Part shown: one piece after another, positions 1 to 8,531 of the stretch
Position numbering within the stretch: position 1 is the first letter of the stretch
Layout of the letters: each line of letters begins with the position of its first letter
DNA from: Halopseudomonas aestusnigri
GTDB taxonomy: Bacteria > Pseudomonadota > Gammaproteobacteria > Pseudomonadales > Pseudomonadaceae
Assembly: GCF_002197985.1 (NCBI RefSeq)
Contig: NZ_NBYK01000011.1
Location: 1-56,249 of the forward strand
Direction: 5' to 3'
Length of the DNA: 56,249 bases
Made by a program: the position numbers and the translations under genes
Notes under the pieces: model-generated
Seen by the model: the letters and a program-made list of their open reading frames with translations, nothing else
Told to the model about the DNA's origin: nothing
The model's database searches: none

Positions 1-909
1 GATAATCTGTGCACCGATACCATCAGCATCGTCCAGGTTGACGACCGGAATGGCATCATTGTCTTCGATCAGGCCCACAGCAGACACATCGCCCGGCACC
101 GCCGCAACGACATCGGTAATGGACACAACCAGGTCTTCAAAACTACCGGGGCCGCCTTCGAAAATAGCGTCATCGAAGGTCGGAATCGACAGCAGATAAC
201 TGGTCTCACCGGCCGGAATGGTAACCGTACCGGTCAAGAGGGTGCCGCCGGGCAGGTCATCGCCGTCAGCAGAGCCCAGGGTTACGCTCCAGGTAAAAGT
301 AACCGGCACCGTGCTGGGTGCAGAGAGCGACACCAGAAAGTCGAGAGAGCCGCCTTCTACCGCCTGAGCACCGTCTACATCGCCGCCGGGCTCAACCGGA
401 GTTATGGAAATAACCGGAACGCCATCCTCCGGCAGAAACAGGTCTTCTTCGTTGGGAATTTCAAGGGGAGCGGACGCGATCGGGGCGGTATCCAGGCCAA
501 CGTCGGGGGTCACACGCAGATCAAGACGATCGAGCAAAACGAAAGAATGGCCACCACCCTGACCGCCGGCACCTGCTGCGCCAGCCGCCGGACCGGCCGC
601 AGTCGCTTCAAGCAATTGGGTCGGGTCAACACCGGCTGCGATCGCCGCCTGAATGGCGTCAATATCCAGATCTTGGGGCTGGTCTGTTGCTGCGGCAGCT
701 TCATCGTCGGCGACGCGGAAGGAAGAGTCACGACCCAGGTCGACCTCGCGACCATCGCTCAATTCAAGCGATACACTGCCCTGCTCGCCGGTAAATACCT
801 GCTCACCGGCCATCAAACGGTCGCCTTCAACCAGCAGGCGCTTCTCCCCGCTGGGCGCGACTGCAAAGACCTGACCGACAACCTGAGTAACTTTTGCGCT
901 GGTAGCCAT
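1..909 (-). CDS. lapA: LapA-type giant surface adhesin, N-terminal part (3' end outside window)
   Basis: The first 303 codons of a large repeat adhesin; the gene runs off the left edge. Residues 1-110 form a retention module like that of LapA, which holds the protein in the outer-membrane TolC-like pore. A TAAG motif lies at residues 103-106, so the dialanine A104-A105 matches the site cut by the periplasmic protease LapG in Pseudomonas LapA, at almost the same residue number. A Gly/Ala-rich linker follows, then from about residue 165 a beta-sandwich domain of Calx-beta type ending in an EDND motif. There is no classical signal peptide, as expected for type I secretion. The genes for the LapE/LapB/LapC exporter are divergent next door. 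LapD and LapG are not in this window. The start ATG at 909 fits the family N-terminus (MATSAKVTQVVGQVFAV). Identification is firm for the module; the total length cannot be known. Confidence 0.88.
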   Translation of the reverse strand, partial: MATSAKVTQVVGQVFAVAPSGEKRLLVEGDRLMAGEQVFTGEQGSVSLELSDGREVDLGRDSSFRVADDEAAAATDQPQDLDIDAIQAAIAAGVDPTQLLEATAAGPAAGAAGAGGQGGGHSFVLLDRLDLRVTPDVGLDTAPIASAPLEIPNEEDLFLPEDGVPVISITPVEPGGDVDGAQAVEGGSLDFLVSLSAPSTVPVTFTWSVTLGSADGDDLPGGTLLTGTVTIPAGETSYLLSIPTFDDAIFEGGPGSFEDLVVSITDVVAAVPGDVSAVGLIEDNDAIPVVNLDDADGIGAQII

Positions 910-1065
910 TTTCATGACTCCTTTCATTTCATGTGGACAACAGCCCCGGGGCTGTCAATTCCTGACATCGCCCGGGAACCCTCGGCTTCCCTTCACTACC
1001 CTCAACGCCAGCTCCGCTAGACTTCTCCTGACGAGACAGCCACCCTACGACGCGCGAGATTCAAA

Positions 1066-1111
1066 GCCAACCAATTGACGATGAAATAACATAAATATTC
1101 ATTCGTCAATT
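1066..1111. promoter_or_regulatory. Candidate FleQ box and inverted repeat in the lapA/lapE intergenic region
   Basis: The 418-bp gap 910-1327 separates divergent lapA and lapE and has an AT-rich core at 1060-1250. Positions 1066-1079 match 11 of 14 bases of the FleQ consensus GTCAATAAATTGAC as I recall it; 1105-1118 match 9 of 14. The 9-mer AATTGACGA (1073-1081) recurs inverted at 1103-1111, so both half-sites contain TTGAC. On the minus strand a possible lapA promoter overlaps them: TTGACG at 1109-1104 and TTTCAT at 1086-1081, 17 bp apart. FleQ is a c-di-GMP-responsive regulator that controls lapA in Pseudomonas putida. Site assignment is by eye only. Confidence 0.4.
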
Positions 1112-1327
1112 TGATGGCTATGTGTAAATATACTAAACCTTCAGGGAACACGCTCTTACTGTTTTAGATGCTTTGGCAATATAGCCGCAGGAAGCTGCTC
1201 CAATTTAGTATCAAAACAGTATTACAGAGACAGCTCTCCCGTCGAAAAGCCTGACTAGACTTGAGAGCATGCGTGGAGCCTGTCATCCACCGCACAAACA
1301 CTACCGGCGCACCATCAAGGAGGATCT

Positions 1328-2686
1328 ATGAAATCCTTAACCCCGTGGCAGTTCCTTGTACTGCCTCTGACCCTGTCCGTCTCTCTGGCGGTTTCGGCGC
1401 AGTCGCTGCCCGAGGCTATCCAGACCGCTATCGACAACCACCCGGAACTGCGCGCCTCTGCCAGCAGCCGACTTTCAGCGGAAGAAGACCTCAGGGGAGC
1501 ACGGGCAGGATATTACCCGACGGTTGACCTGACCGGCGGCTACGGAAGGGAAGGCACCGACAGCCCGGCCACTCGCGCTGCGGGTGAGCACTGGGAAAAA
1601 CTGAACCGCGGCGAGGGCGCGCTGCGCCTTGGGCAGATGCTGTTCGACGGCTTTGCCACTGCCAACGAAGTGGGCCGCAACGTCGCGACCGTCAACTCCC
1701 GCGCCTATCGCGTACTGAGCACCGCCGAGCAGATCGGCCTGGCCACTGCCGACGCCTACCATCAGGTTCTGATGCGCCGCGAGATGGTTCGCCTTGCTGA
1801 AGAAAACATGCGCAGCCACGAACGTGTTCACGATCAGATCCGCCTGCGCAGCGAGCGCGGCGTCGGCCGCAATGCCGATCTGGATCAGGCCGAAGCCCGT
1901 CTGGCCCTGGCCCGCAACAACCTGGTTACCGAACAGGCCAACCTGGCCGATGCCGAAGCAGTCTATTACAGCATCGTAAGCCAGCCGCCGGGCGATCTGA
2001 CACTGCCCGCGCCCATTACCGGCATGCTGCCCGCGTCGGTGGAAGCTGCGCTGCAGGGTATCCCCAATAACCCGTACATCAAGACCGCCGAAGCCGATCG
2101 CACCGCCGCCGAACGCCAGTACGAAGCAGCCAAATCGCCCTTCTACCCGCGCTTTGACCTGGAGCTGTCACGCAACTTCGACAACGACCTGGACGGCACC
2201 GACGGCCACTACAACGAATGGCAGGCCATGGTGCGGATGCGCTACAACCTGTTCAGCGGCGGCCGCGACAAGGCTCGCATGGCGTCCAGTGCGCACCAGA
2301 TCAACGAAGCAATCGAGATTCGCAACAATGCCTACCGTCAACTGAGTGAAGAGTTGCGGCTGGCCTGGAACGCCATGGACAGCGCACGCAAACAGGTACC
2401 GATCGCCCAGCAGTACGTTGACCATACCGTTCGGGTACGCGAAGCCTACAGCTCACAGTTCAACATTGGTGAGCGCACCCTGCTCGACCTGCTGGACAGT
2501 GAGAACGAGCTGTTCACAGCGCAACGCCGGCTGACCGAAACCCGGTTCTCCGAGTATCTGGCACAGTACCGTCTGCTGGCGGTTGCCGGTGAACTGCTGC
2601 GCAGCCAGTCGGTAGTGCCGCCGGCTGAATCCATGGCTCTGAGCGATTCTGGCTCTTCCAATTCCGATTTGCCGACAGGTCAATAA
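1328..2686 (+). CDS. lapE: TolC-family outer-membrane component of the Lap type I secretion system
   Basis: 452-residue outer-membrane efflux protein. An N-terminal signal peptide (about residues 1-24, ending VSAQS) is followed by the two repeated helical/strand halves of the OEP family; alternating coiled-coil segments such as the one around residues 160-210 are visible. It should form the trimeric outer-membrane pore through which LapA is secreted and in which its retention module lodges. The start ATG has an AAGGAGG-like ribosome-binding site a few bases upstream. lapB begins 4 bp after the stop, so lapE-lapB-lapC form one operon, divergent from lapA. A general TolC role cannot be excluded from sequence alone, but the neighbours make LapE much more likely. 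Confidence 0.87.
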   Translation: MKSLTPWQFLVLPLTLSVSLAVSAQSLPEAIQTAIDNHPELRASASSRLSAEEDLRGARAGYYPTVDLTGGYGREGTDSPATRAAGEHWEKLNRGEGALRLGQMLFDGFATANEVGRNVATVNSRAYRVLSTAEQIGLATADAYHQVLMRREMVRLAEENMRSHERVHDQIRLRSERGVGRNADLDQAEARLALARNNLVTEQANLADAEAVYYSIVSQPPGDLTLPAPITGMLPASVEAALQGIPNNPYIKTAEADRTAAERQYEAAKSPFYPRFDLELSRNFDNDLDGTDGHYNEWQAMVRMRYNLFSGGRDKARMASSAHQINEAIEIRNNAYRQLSEELRLAWNAMDSARKQVPIAQQYVDHTVRVREAYSSQFNIGERTLLDLLDSENELFTAQRRLTETRFSEYLAQYRLLAVAGELLRSQSVVPPAESMALSDSGSSNSDLPTGQ

Positions 2687-2690
2687 CGTT

Positions 2691-4883
2691 TTGACAACGC
2701 CTGATGTACTGACGGGGCCGCAAGGCCCCGAACAGGGGGCGAGCAGCAACGCGGGGGACGACCCCCGCAGCCGCTTCGATGATCCACTGCTTGATGCGCT
2801 GCTGATTCTCTGCACCTGCCTGCAGGTGCGGACCAGTCGTGGCGTGCTGGCCGCTGGCCTGCCTCTGCGCGACCAGCGTCTGACACCGGAGTTGCTGCCT
2901 CGCGCGGCGGCGAGAGCCAATCTGCAAGGCCGCATCCTCAATCGTCCGCTGGACCAGATTGACGCCATTGCCCTGCCCGCACTGCTGTTTCTCAAGGATG
3001 GCCGCAACGTCGTGCTTGAGTCCTGGCAGGACGGCAAGGCACGCCTGCTGACCAGTGAGTCGGCCGGCGGCGCCAAGCTGATGGACAAGTCGGCACTGGC
3101 AGAGCTGTATAGCGGCAAAGCCTTTTTTGCCCAGCCCAGACACCGCTTCGAGGTGCAGTTCGATTCCCCGCTGCCTCGCACGAAACACTGGTTCAAGGAT
3201 ACCCTGCGGCTTTCACGTCGCCTGTATTCCGATGCGATGGTGGCCAGCTTTCTGATCAACCTGATTGCGTTGATGACACCGCTGTTTGTCATGAACGTCT
3301 ACGATCGGGTGGTACCCAACCAGGCCACTACCACGCTGTGGGTGCTGGCCATCGGCATATCGCTGGCACTGTTGTTTGATTTGATCCTGCGCACACTGCG
3401 CAGCTACTTCCTCGATCTTGCGGGCAAAAAGACCGACCTGATTCTGTCGGCAACGCTGTTTGAGCGGATTCTCGGCATGAACCTCAAGGCCCGCCCGACA
3501 CGGGTTGGCAGTTTTGCGCAGAATATTCACGAATTTCAGAGCCTGCGGGACTTTCTGACCTCGCTAACCCTGACCAGCCTGATTGATGTGCCGTTCTCAC
3601 TGCTGATCCTGCTGGTAATCGGAATAATCGGCGGACCACTGGTCGCCATTCCGCTGCTGGCCTTTCCTCTGACGTTATTGCTTGGCTGGCTTATTCAGGG
3701 GCCGCTGTCGCGCTGTATCGATCAGACCCTGCACCTGTCGAGTGAACGCCAGGCCATGCTGATCGAGACCCTGGGCGGCATCGACCTGCTGAAGGTCAAC
3801 TGCGCCGAAAGCGAAAAGCAGCGCCAGTGGGAAACCACCGTGGGCGCGCTCGGACGCCTGGAGATGAAAGCTCGCAAACTCTCGACCCTCGCTGTCAACG
3901 GCACCCTGTTCATACAGCAGCTGGCCGGCATCGCGATGATTGTCAGCGGGGTATATCTGATCGGCGATGGCGCAATCAGCATGGGCGGTTTGATCGCCTG
4001 CTACCTGCTCAACAGCCGCGCCCTTGCGCCGCTGTCGCAGGTATCCAGCCTGCTCACGCGCTACCAGCAGGCGCGCCTGACCATCGGCACTACTGACGAA
4101 ATGATGAGCATGCCGCAGGAGCGCCAGCCTCAAGCCATTCCGACCCAGCGTCGCCAACTGCATGGGGCCATCGAGGCGCGGGACGTCTGTTTTACCTATC
4201 CCGGTCAGCAATACCCCGCGCTCGACCACCTGAACCTGCGCATCCTGCCCGGCGAGCACATCGGCATCATCGGACGCAGTGGCTCGGGCAAAAGCACACT
4301 GGAGAAGTTGCTGCTGAATCTGTATCAGCCCGACAGCGGACATCTGCTGGTTGATGGCGTTGATATCCAGCAACTGGAGGTAGCCGACCTGCGCCACAAC
4401 ATCGGTTACGTACCGCAGGATATTCAGTTGTTCAACGGCACCCTGCGCGACAACCTGACCCTGGGCGCGCGCTACGTAGACGACGAGCGCCTGCAGCAAG
4501 TGGCCGACATGGCCGGGGTCAGCGAGTTCGCTCGCCTGCACCCGCTTGGGCTGAACCTGCAGGTTGGCGAGCGCGGCATGAACCTTTCCGGCGGCCAGCG
4601 ACAGGCCGTGGCAGTCGCCCGCGCGCTGCTGCTTGACCCGCCGGTACTGGTGCTGGATGAACCCACCAGCGCCATGGACAACAGCAGCGAGGAACGCCTC
4701 AAGCGACAGCTGCAACCCATTTTGCACAACCGTACGCTGCTGCTGGTGACCCACCGGGCTTCAATGCTGTCGCTGGTGAACCGGCTGATTGTGATTGACG
4801 GCGGCAAGATTGTCGCCGATGGCCCCAAGGAACAGGTACTGGAAGCCTTGCGCAAAGGACACGTGAATGTCGCACGGAGCTAA
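2691..4883 (+). CDS. lapB: Type I secretion ABC transporter of the Lap adhesin system
   Basis: 730-residue inner-membrane ABC transporter that energises LapA export. An N-terminal C39-like domain (about residues 20-150) lacks the catalytic cysteine motif, as in exporters of non-cleaved RTX-type substrates. An ABC transmembrane domain with about six helices follows (about 160-440), then the nucleotide-binding domain (about 490-730). The Walker A motif GRSGSGKST lies near residue 527, the LSGGQ signature near 632, and the Walker B LDEPTSAMD just after. The start is TTG at 2691, with AGG at 2677-2679; no in-frame ATG exists until about residue 124, which is inside the C39-like domain. The 3' end overlaps lapC by 17 bp, indicating coupled translation. 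Confidence 0.9.
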   Translation: MTTPDVLTGPQGPEQGASSNAGDDPRSRFDDPLLDALLILCTCLQVRTSRGVLAAGLPLRDQRLTPELLPRAAARANLQGRILNRPLDQIDAIALPALLFLKDGRNVVLESWQDGKARLLTSESAGGAKLMDKSALAELYSGKAFFAQPRHRFEVQFDSPLPRTKHWFKDTLRLSRRLYSDAMVASFLINLIALMTPLFVMNVYDRVVPNQATTTLWVLAIGISLALLFDLILRTLRSYFLDLAGKKTDLILSATLFERILGMNLKARPTRVGSFAQNIHEFQSLRDFLTSLTLTSLIDVPFSLLILLVIGIIGGPLVAIPLLAFPLTLLLGWLIQGPLSRCIDQTLHLSSERQAMLIETLGGIDLLKVNCAESEKQRQWETTVGALGRLEMKARKLSTLAVNGTLFIQQLAGIAMIVSGVYLIGDGAISMGGLIACYLLNSRALAPLSQVSSLLTRYQQARLTIGTTDEMMSMPQERQPQAIPTQRRQLHGAIEARDVCFTYPGQQYPALDHLNLRILPGEHIGIIGRSGSGKSTLEKLLLNLYQPDSGHLLVDGVDIQQLEVADLRHNIGYVPQDIQLFNGTLRDNLTLGARYVDDERLQQVADMAGVSEFARLHPLGLNLQVGERGMNLSGGQRQAVAVARALLLDPPVLVLDEPTSAMDNSSEERLKRQLQPILHNRTLLLVTHRASMLSLVNRLIVIDGGKIVADGPKEQVLEALRKGHVNVARS

Positions 4884-6234
4884 GCCTACCCTGCAATTGG
4901 CTAACAAGCCTGCCCCCGCTAGCGCCGCGGCTGCAGAAACGCCATTACCGGATCTGACCCACGCCATTCTGGAGGATTCCCCGAGGTCAGCTCGCCTGAT
5001 GCTCTGGGCGCTGGTAGCGTTTTTGCTGACCGGGCTGCTTTGGGCGCACTTTGCCAAGGTGGAGGAACTGACGCGCGGGCTTGGCAAGGCCATCCCGCCC
5101 GGCAAGCTGCAGCGGGTACAGAACCTGGAAGGCGGTATCGTTGCCGAGATTCTGGTCCGTGAAGGACAGATTGTGGAGAAAGGCGCGCCACTGCTGCGTC
5201 TGGATGATACCCGCTTTGCCTCCAACGTGCAGGAGACCCGCGCCGAGCAGCTGGGCAAACAGGCTACCTTCGCGCGTCTGACCGCCGAGGCCGAGGGTAG
5301 CGAGCTGGTCATGCCGGAAGAGGTACTGACCGACGCACCAGAGCTGGCCGAGGCGGAAATCGCCCTGTACCAGTCACGCCAGAGCCGACTGGCGGACGAG
5401 CTGGCAATTCTTGACGAACAACGTCGCCAGCGCGAACAGGAATTGAACGAACTGCGCTCGAAACAGCGGCAGTTCAGCAACAGCCTGGGGCTGCTGCAGC
5501 GCGAAATCAGCATGTCTGCGCCACTGGTAAAAGACGGCGCCATCTCCGAGGTGGAGGTACTGCGCCTGCGCCGTGCGGAAGTCGAGACCCGGGGCAATCT
5601 GGATGGTACGACACTGGCCATCCCGAGGGCTGAATCGGCGCTGCGCGAGGCTGAGCGCAAGGCCGAGGAGGCGCAGAACCGCTTCCGCAGCGAGGCGCTG
5701 GAAGAGCTGAACCAAACCCGCATTGAGCTGCAGAAAACCTCCGCCTCGGGCCTGGCCCTGGAGGACCGTGTGCGCCGTACCCTGGTGACGTCTCCGGTCC
5801 ACGGTATTGTTCAGCAGTTGCTGGTCAACACCATTGGCGGCGTTATTCAGCCAGGCAGTGATCTGGTGGAGATTATTCCGCTGGAAGATACCCTGTTGTT
5901 CGAGGCGCGCATCCGCCCGCAGGACATTGCCTTCCTGCATCCAGGCCAGGAGGCCATGATCAAGATTACCGCCTATGACTACACCATCTATGGCGGGCTC
6001 AAGGGAGAACTGGAGCATATCAGCGCCGATACGGTCACTGACGAGAATGGCGACAGCTTCTATCTGATCCGCCTGCGTACCGACAAGAACCACCTGGGCA
6101 GCGAGGAGAACCCGTTGCTGATCATCCCCGGGATGGTCGCCAGTGTCGACATCATTACCGGTCGCAAGAGCATCCTAAGCTATCTGCTCAAGCCGGTACT
6201 GCGCGCCCAGGCCGAGGCGCTGCGAGAGCGCTGA
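4867..6234 (+). CDS. lapC: HlyD-family membrane fusion (adaptor) protein of the Lap secretion system
   Basis: 455-residue periplasmic adaptor linking the ABC transporter LapB to the outer-membrane pore LapE. A short cytoplasmic N-terminus is followed by one membrane segment (about residues 39-60), a lipoyl-type half domain (GGIVAEILVREGQIV, near residue 95), long charged coiled-coil hairpins (about 115-290), the second lipoyl half, and a beta-barrel C-terminus typical of HlyD/PrtE type I secretion adaptors. The ATG at 4867 lies inside the end of lapB (17-bp overlap), completing lapE-lapB-lapC. The next gene is convergent and begins 7 bp beyond the stop, so the operon ends here. No clear terminator is visible in that gap. 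Confidence 0.9.
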   Translation: MSHGAKPTLQLANKPAPASAAAAETPLPDLTHAILEDSPRSARLMLWALVAFLLTGLLWAHFAKVEELTRGLGKAIPPGKLQRVQNLEGGIVAEILVREGQIVEKGAPLLRLDDTRFASNVQETRAEQLGKQATFARLTAEAEGSELVMPEEVLTDAPELAEAEIALYQSRQSRLADELAILDEQRRQREQELNELRSKQRQFSNSLGLLQREISMSAPLVKDGAISEVEVLRLRRAEVETRGNLDGTTLAIPRAESALREAERKAEEAQNRFRSEALEELNQTRIELQKTSASGLALEDRVRRTLVTSPVHGIVQQLLVNTIGGVIQPGSDLVEIIPLEDTLLFEARIRPQDIAFLHPGQEAMIKITAYDYTIYGGLKGELEHISADTVTDENGDSFYLIRLRTDKNHLGSEENPLLIIPGMVASVDIITGRKSILSYLLKPVLRAQAEALRER

Positions 6235-6240
6235 TTGCGC

Positions 6241-6864
6241 TCAGGCTGCAGCGCCGACCCAGCGCTGCAGCAGCGACAGCACCTCATTTGGCGAGCGATA
6301 GCCATTGCCCAGCAGCGCCAGCTGCCCGTCACGCTCGGCGAACAGAATCGGCAGCTCGGCCAGCCCCCGATCAGCCGCCCAGCCCCAATCCTCATCGAGC
6401 AGTTGCTGCGTATCGGCCTGATCGAAGCGTGCCGCGAATTCGACCGGGTCATAGCCGTTGGCAGCGGCAATCTCCAGCAACACCGCTGGCCGGGTAATAT
6501 CCATGCACTCGGCGAAAAACGCCTGCTGCATGGCGCGAACAAAGGGCCACAGCCGCTCAACGTCGAGGGCGCGCGCGACAATCAGTGCCTGACTGGCGGG
6601 ACGCACGTTGTAGATCAAGGGTTCGGGTAATGCCTGCGGGTCGGAAAACGGCTGACCACTGAGCGCAGCGACTGATTGCCAGTGGGCAGCCAGCGCCTGG
6701 CGGGAGGCGTTATCAAGCGGCGCCTGCAGGTGCGGCCGCAGACTGCCGGCCACCAGGTGGACCGGCACATCAGGATGGGCCTGGAATATCGCATCAATCA
6801 GCGGCGCCAGACCCCAGCACCATGAACACATCGGGTCCATCACGTAGATCAGGCGCTGCTGCAT
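6241..6864 (-). CDS. DsbA-family thioredoxin-fold protein (CSWC active site)
   Basis: 207-residue cytoplasmic protein of the DsbA/FrnE-like thioredoxin superfamily. The N-terminus reads YVMDPMCSWCWG, with the redox pair C13-S-W-C16 directly after the first strand. A helical insertion follows, then the conserved C-terminal part containing the strand LAELPILF and the cis-Pro region. There is no signal peptide, so it is not a periplasmic oxidase. The family is linked to thiol redox or oxidoreductase functions, but the substrate is unknown. It starts 17 bp after the trhO stop on the same strand and is probably co-transcribed with it. The family is clear; the specific function is not. Confidence 0.82.
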   Translation of the reverse strand: MQQRLIYVMDPMCSWCWGLAPLIDAIFQAHPDVPVHLVAGSLRPHLQAPLDNASRQALAAHWQSVAALSGQPFSDPQALPEPLIYNVRPASQALIVARALDVERLWPFVRAMQQAFFAECMDITRPAVLLEIAAANGYDPVEFAARFDQADTQQLLDEDWGWAADRGLAELPILFAERDGQLALLGNGYRSPNEVLSLLQRWVGAAA

Positions 6865-6881
6865 GGCGTACTCCGGGTTGG

Positions 6882-7832
6882 TCAGCTATCAGCCTTGGCG
6901 TTGGGCGAGGCCAGTTGCGGGGGCATGCCAATCGGATGCGGAAGGTTGCGCGCCTTGGCCAGCTGAATCTGGCGCTGACGCTCTTCGGCGCGTTGCCGGG
7001 TTTTCTCCGGCAGGCTGTCGTAGCAATGCGGGCAACTGATGCCCTCTTCGTACTGCGGCGATGCCATATCCTCGGCGGACACCGGGTGACGACAGGCGTG
7101 ACACTGATCGAATGACCCCGGGGCCAGATCATGGCGCACGGTTACCCGGTTGTCGAACACGAAGCATTCACCGTCCCACATCGACTCTTCGGCCGGCACA
7201 TCTTCAAAGTACTTGAGAATACCGCCCTTGAGGTGAAATACCTCGTCAAAACCCTCCTCCAGCATATAGCTGGAGGCCTTTTCACAGCGGATGCCCCCGG
7301 TACAGAACATTGCCACCTTTTTGTGACGTTTTGGATCGAAGTGCGCGCGCACATATTCCGGAAACTCGCGAAAGGTCTTGGTTTTCGGATCAATCGCACC
7401 CTGGAACGTGCCGATCGAGACTTCGTAGTCGTTGCGGGTGTCGATCAGCAGTACCTCGGGATCGCTGATCAGCGCGTTCCAGTCCTTTGCCTCGACATAG
7501 GTGCCGACCTTGCTGGTCGGCGAAATACCGGGCACCCCAAGGGTGACGATTTCTTTCTTGAGCTTGACCTTGGTGCGATAGAACGGCATCTCGTCGCAGT
7601 AGGACTCCTTGTAGTCCAGATCTGTGAGACGGGAATCGGAACGCAGCCAATCCAGTACCCGGTCCATACCGTCACGGGGGCCGGCGACAGTGCCGTTGAT
7701 GCCTTCTCGCGCCAGCAGCAAGGTGCCTTTGACGCCGTTGGCGACAAGGGTATCAAGCAGGGGTTGGCGAAGAGCTTCGTAATCGTCCAGCTGGACGAAC
7801 TTGTAGAGAGCCACAACAACAATTGCAGACAT
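6882..7832 (-). CDS. trhO: Oxygen-dependent tRNA uridine(34) hydroxylase TrhO (YceA-type rhodanese)
   Basis: 316-residue protein of the YceA/TrhO family, which makes 5-hydroxyuridine at position 34 of certain tRNAs, the first step towards cmo5U. An N-terminal acylphosphatase-like domain (residues 1-95) is followed by a rhodanese domain (about 115-215) with the loop [12 protein letters not shown], catalytic Cys at about 177 and a second Cys at 183. The C-terminus has two CxxC pairs (C244/C247 and C267/C270), probably a zinc site. On the minus strand, TAGAAT at 7895-7890 could be its -10 box. The DsbA-family gene follows closely in the same direction. Length and motifs agree with the family throughout. 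Confidence 0.92.
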   Translation of the reverse strand: MSAIVVVALYKFVQLDDYEALRQPLLDTLVANGVKGTLLLAREGINGTVAGPRDGMDRVLDWLRSDSRLTDLDYKESYCDEMPFYRTKVKLKKEIVTLGVPGISPTSKVGTYVEAKDWNALISDPEVLLIDTRNDYEVSIGTFQGAIDPKTKTFREFPEYVRAHFDPKRHKKVAMFCTGGIRCEKASSYMLEEGFDEVFHLKGGILKYFEDVPAEESMWDGECFVFDNRVTVRHDLAPGSFDQCHACRHPVSAEDMASPQYEEGISCPHCYDSLPEKTRQRAEERQRQIQLAKARNLPHPIGMPPQLASPNAKADS

Positions 7833-7906
7833 GCTTACCTCGGTATTCAGTGAGCGCCCGCGTAAAGGGCGTACGTTTTGAAGGGGCGCATTCTAGCAAA
7901 GTGACC

Positions 7907-7926
7907 GCCGGCGACAAACCGCCGGC
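7907..7926 (-). terminator. Hairpin after bolA, possible terminator
   Basis: GCCGGCG (7907-7913) pairs with CGCCGGC (7920-7926) across a 6-nt loop, 11 bp downstream of the bolA stop. No good T-run follows on the minus strand, so intrinsic termination is uncertain. The hairpin also lies just upstream of the presumed trhO promoter. Confidence 0.35.
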
Positions 7927-7936
7927 AGACGGAGGG

Positions 7937-8254
7937 TCAGTGCTGGTCTGCCTTGCTGCCACCGAGACAGTTGGGCGAAGCCGGCGCCTGCTGACGCTGC
8001 TGCCACTCGGCCGGTGTGTAGGTGTGCAAGGCCAGCGCATGAATACGCTGCATCAGCTCGCCCAAGGTGGCATATACCAGCTGGTGCCGCTTGACCGAAT
8101 TGAGCGCGCTGAAACGCTCACTGACCACCACCGCCTTGAAATGCGACTCCGAGCCGGGCGGCACGCTGTGCATATGGCTTTCGTTGATCAACTCCAGATG
8201 CGCAGGGTTCAGTGCCTGCAGGGCCTGTTCAAGTGCTTGTTGGACGACAGCCAT
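7937..8254 (-). CDS. bolA: BolA family protein
   Basis: 105-residue BolA protein, a small cytoplasmic partner of monothiol glutaredoxins that in many bacteria affects morphology, stress response and biofilm formation. The central block (SHMHSVPPGSESHFKAVVVS) and the C-terminal motif HALALHTYTPAEW are those of BolA itself. The start at 8254 (MAVVQQALEQ) is chosen because AGGAG lies six bases upstream of it; an ATG two codons earlier abuts the AGGAG and is unlikely. An open frame extends upstream to 8302 but has no family similarity. The C-terminal tail, with a lone Cys and ending in DQH, resembles the variable tail of E. coli BolA. Confidence 0.88.
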   Translation of the reverse strand: MAVVQQALEQALQALNPAHLELINESHMHSVPPGSESHFKAVVVSERFSALNSVKRHQLVYATLGELMQRIHALALHTYTPAEWQQRQQAPASPNCLGGSKADQH

Positions 8255-8304
8255 AGTCATCTCCTGAAAAAGGTTTTCTCGTAATAGCGGCGGCCTTGGC
8301 ATTC

Positions 8305-8333
8305 GCAGGGCGGACTAAGCGCAGCGTATCCGC
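8305..8333. repeat. Extragenic palindromic repeat, copy 1
   Basis: GCAGGGCGGACTAAGCGCAG continuing to TCCGC, with GCGGA/TCCGC ends complementary. It is nearly identical to 8454-8483 and resembles a family of short intergenic repeats widespread in proteobacteria. No coding function. Confidence 0.65.
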
Positions 8334-8356
8334 AGTGCTCCCACATTTTCAGCCCC

Positions 8357-8387
8357 GGTGGCCAACGCTATGCGTTGACCACCCTAC
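8357..8387. repeat. Extragenic palindromic repeat, second type
   Basis: An inverted repeat GGTGGCCAACGC / GCGTTGACCACC with a TAT loop and one mismatch, ending in CCTAC. Its CCTAC end is the complement of the GTAGG start of the neighbouring repeat at 8454, so it may be a related element in the opposite orientation. Confidence 0.6.
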
Positions 8388-8453
8388 AGGCGATATGTCG
8401 CAGGGCCTGGCAAAGCAGCCGATGACGATGCCGGGCCACGGCGGGGATAATGC

Positions 8454-8483
8454 GTAGGGCGGACTAAGCGTAGCGTGTCCGCC
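8454..8483. repeat. Extragenic palindromic repeat, copy 2
   Basis: GTAGGGCGGACTAAGCGTAG continuing to GTCCGCC; differs from the copy at 8305-8333 at only a few positions. It sits between bolA and the EamA transporter gene, in a gap otherwise lacking recognisable signals. Confidence 0.65.
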
Positions 8484-8531
8484 ATCGATGCTTGGCAACC
8501 ATTCTAACGCAACAATCGACCGACGATTGCC

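Noticed and set aside
2453-3292. Antisense open frame across lapE and lapB
   Set aside because: Serine/arginine-rich translation with no motif; shadows two well-supported genes.
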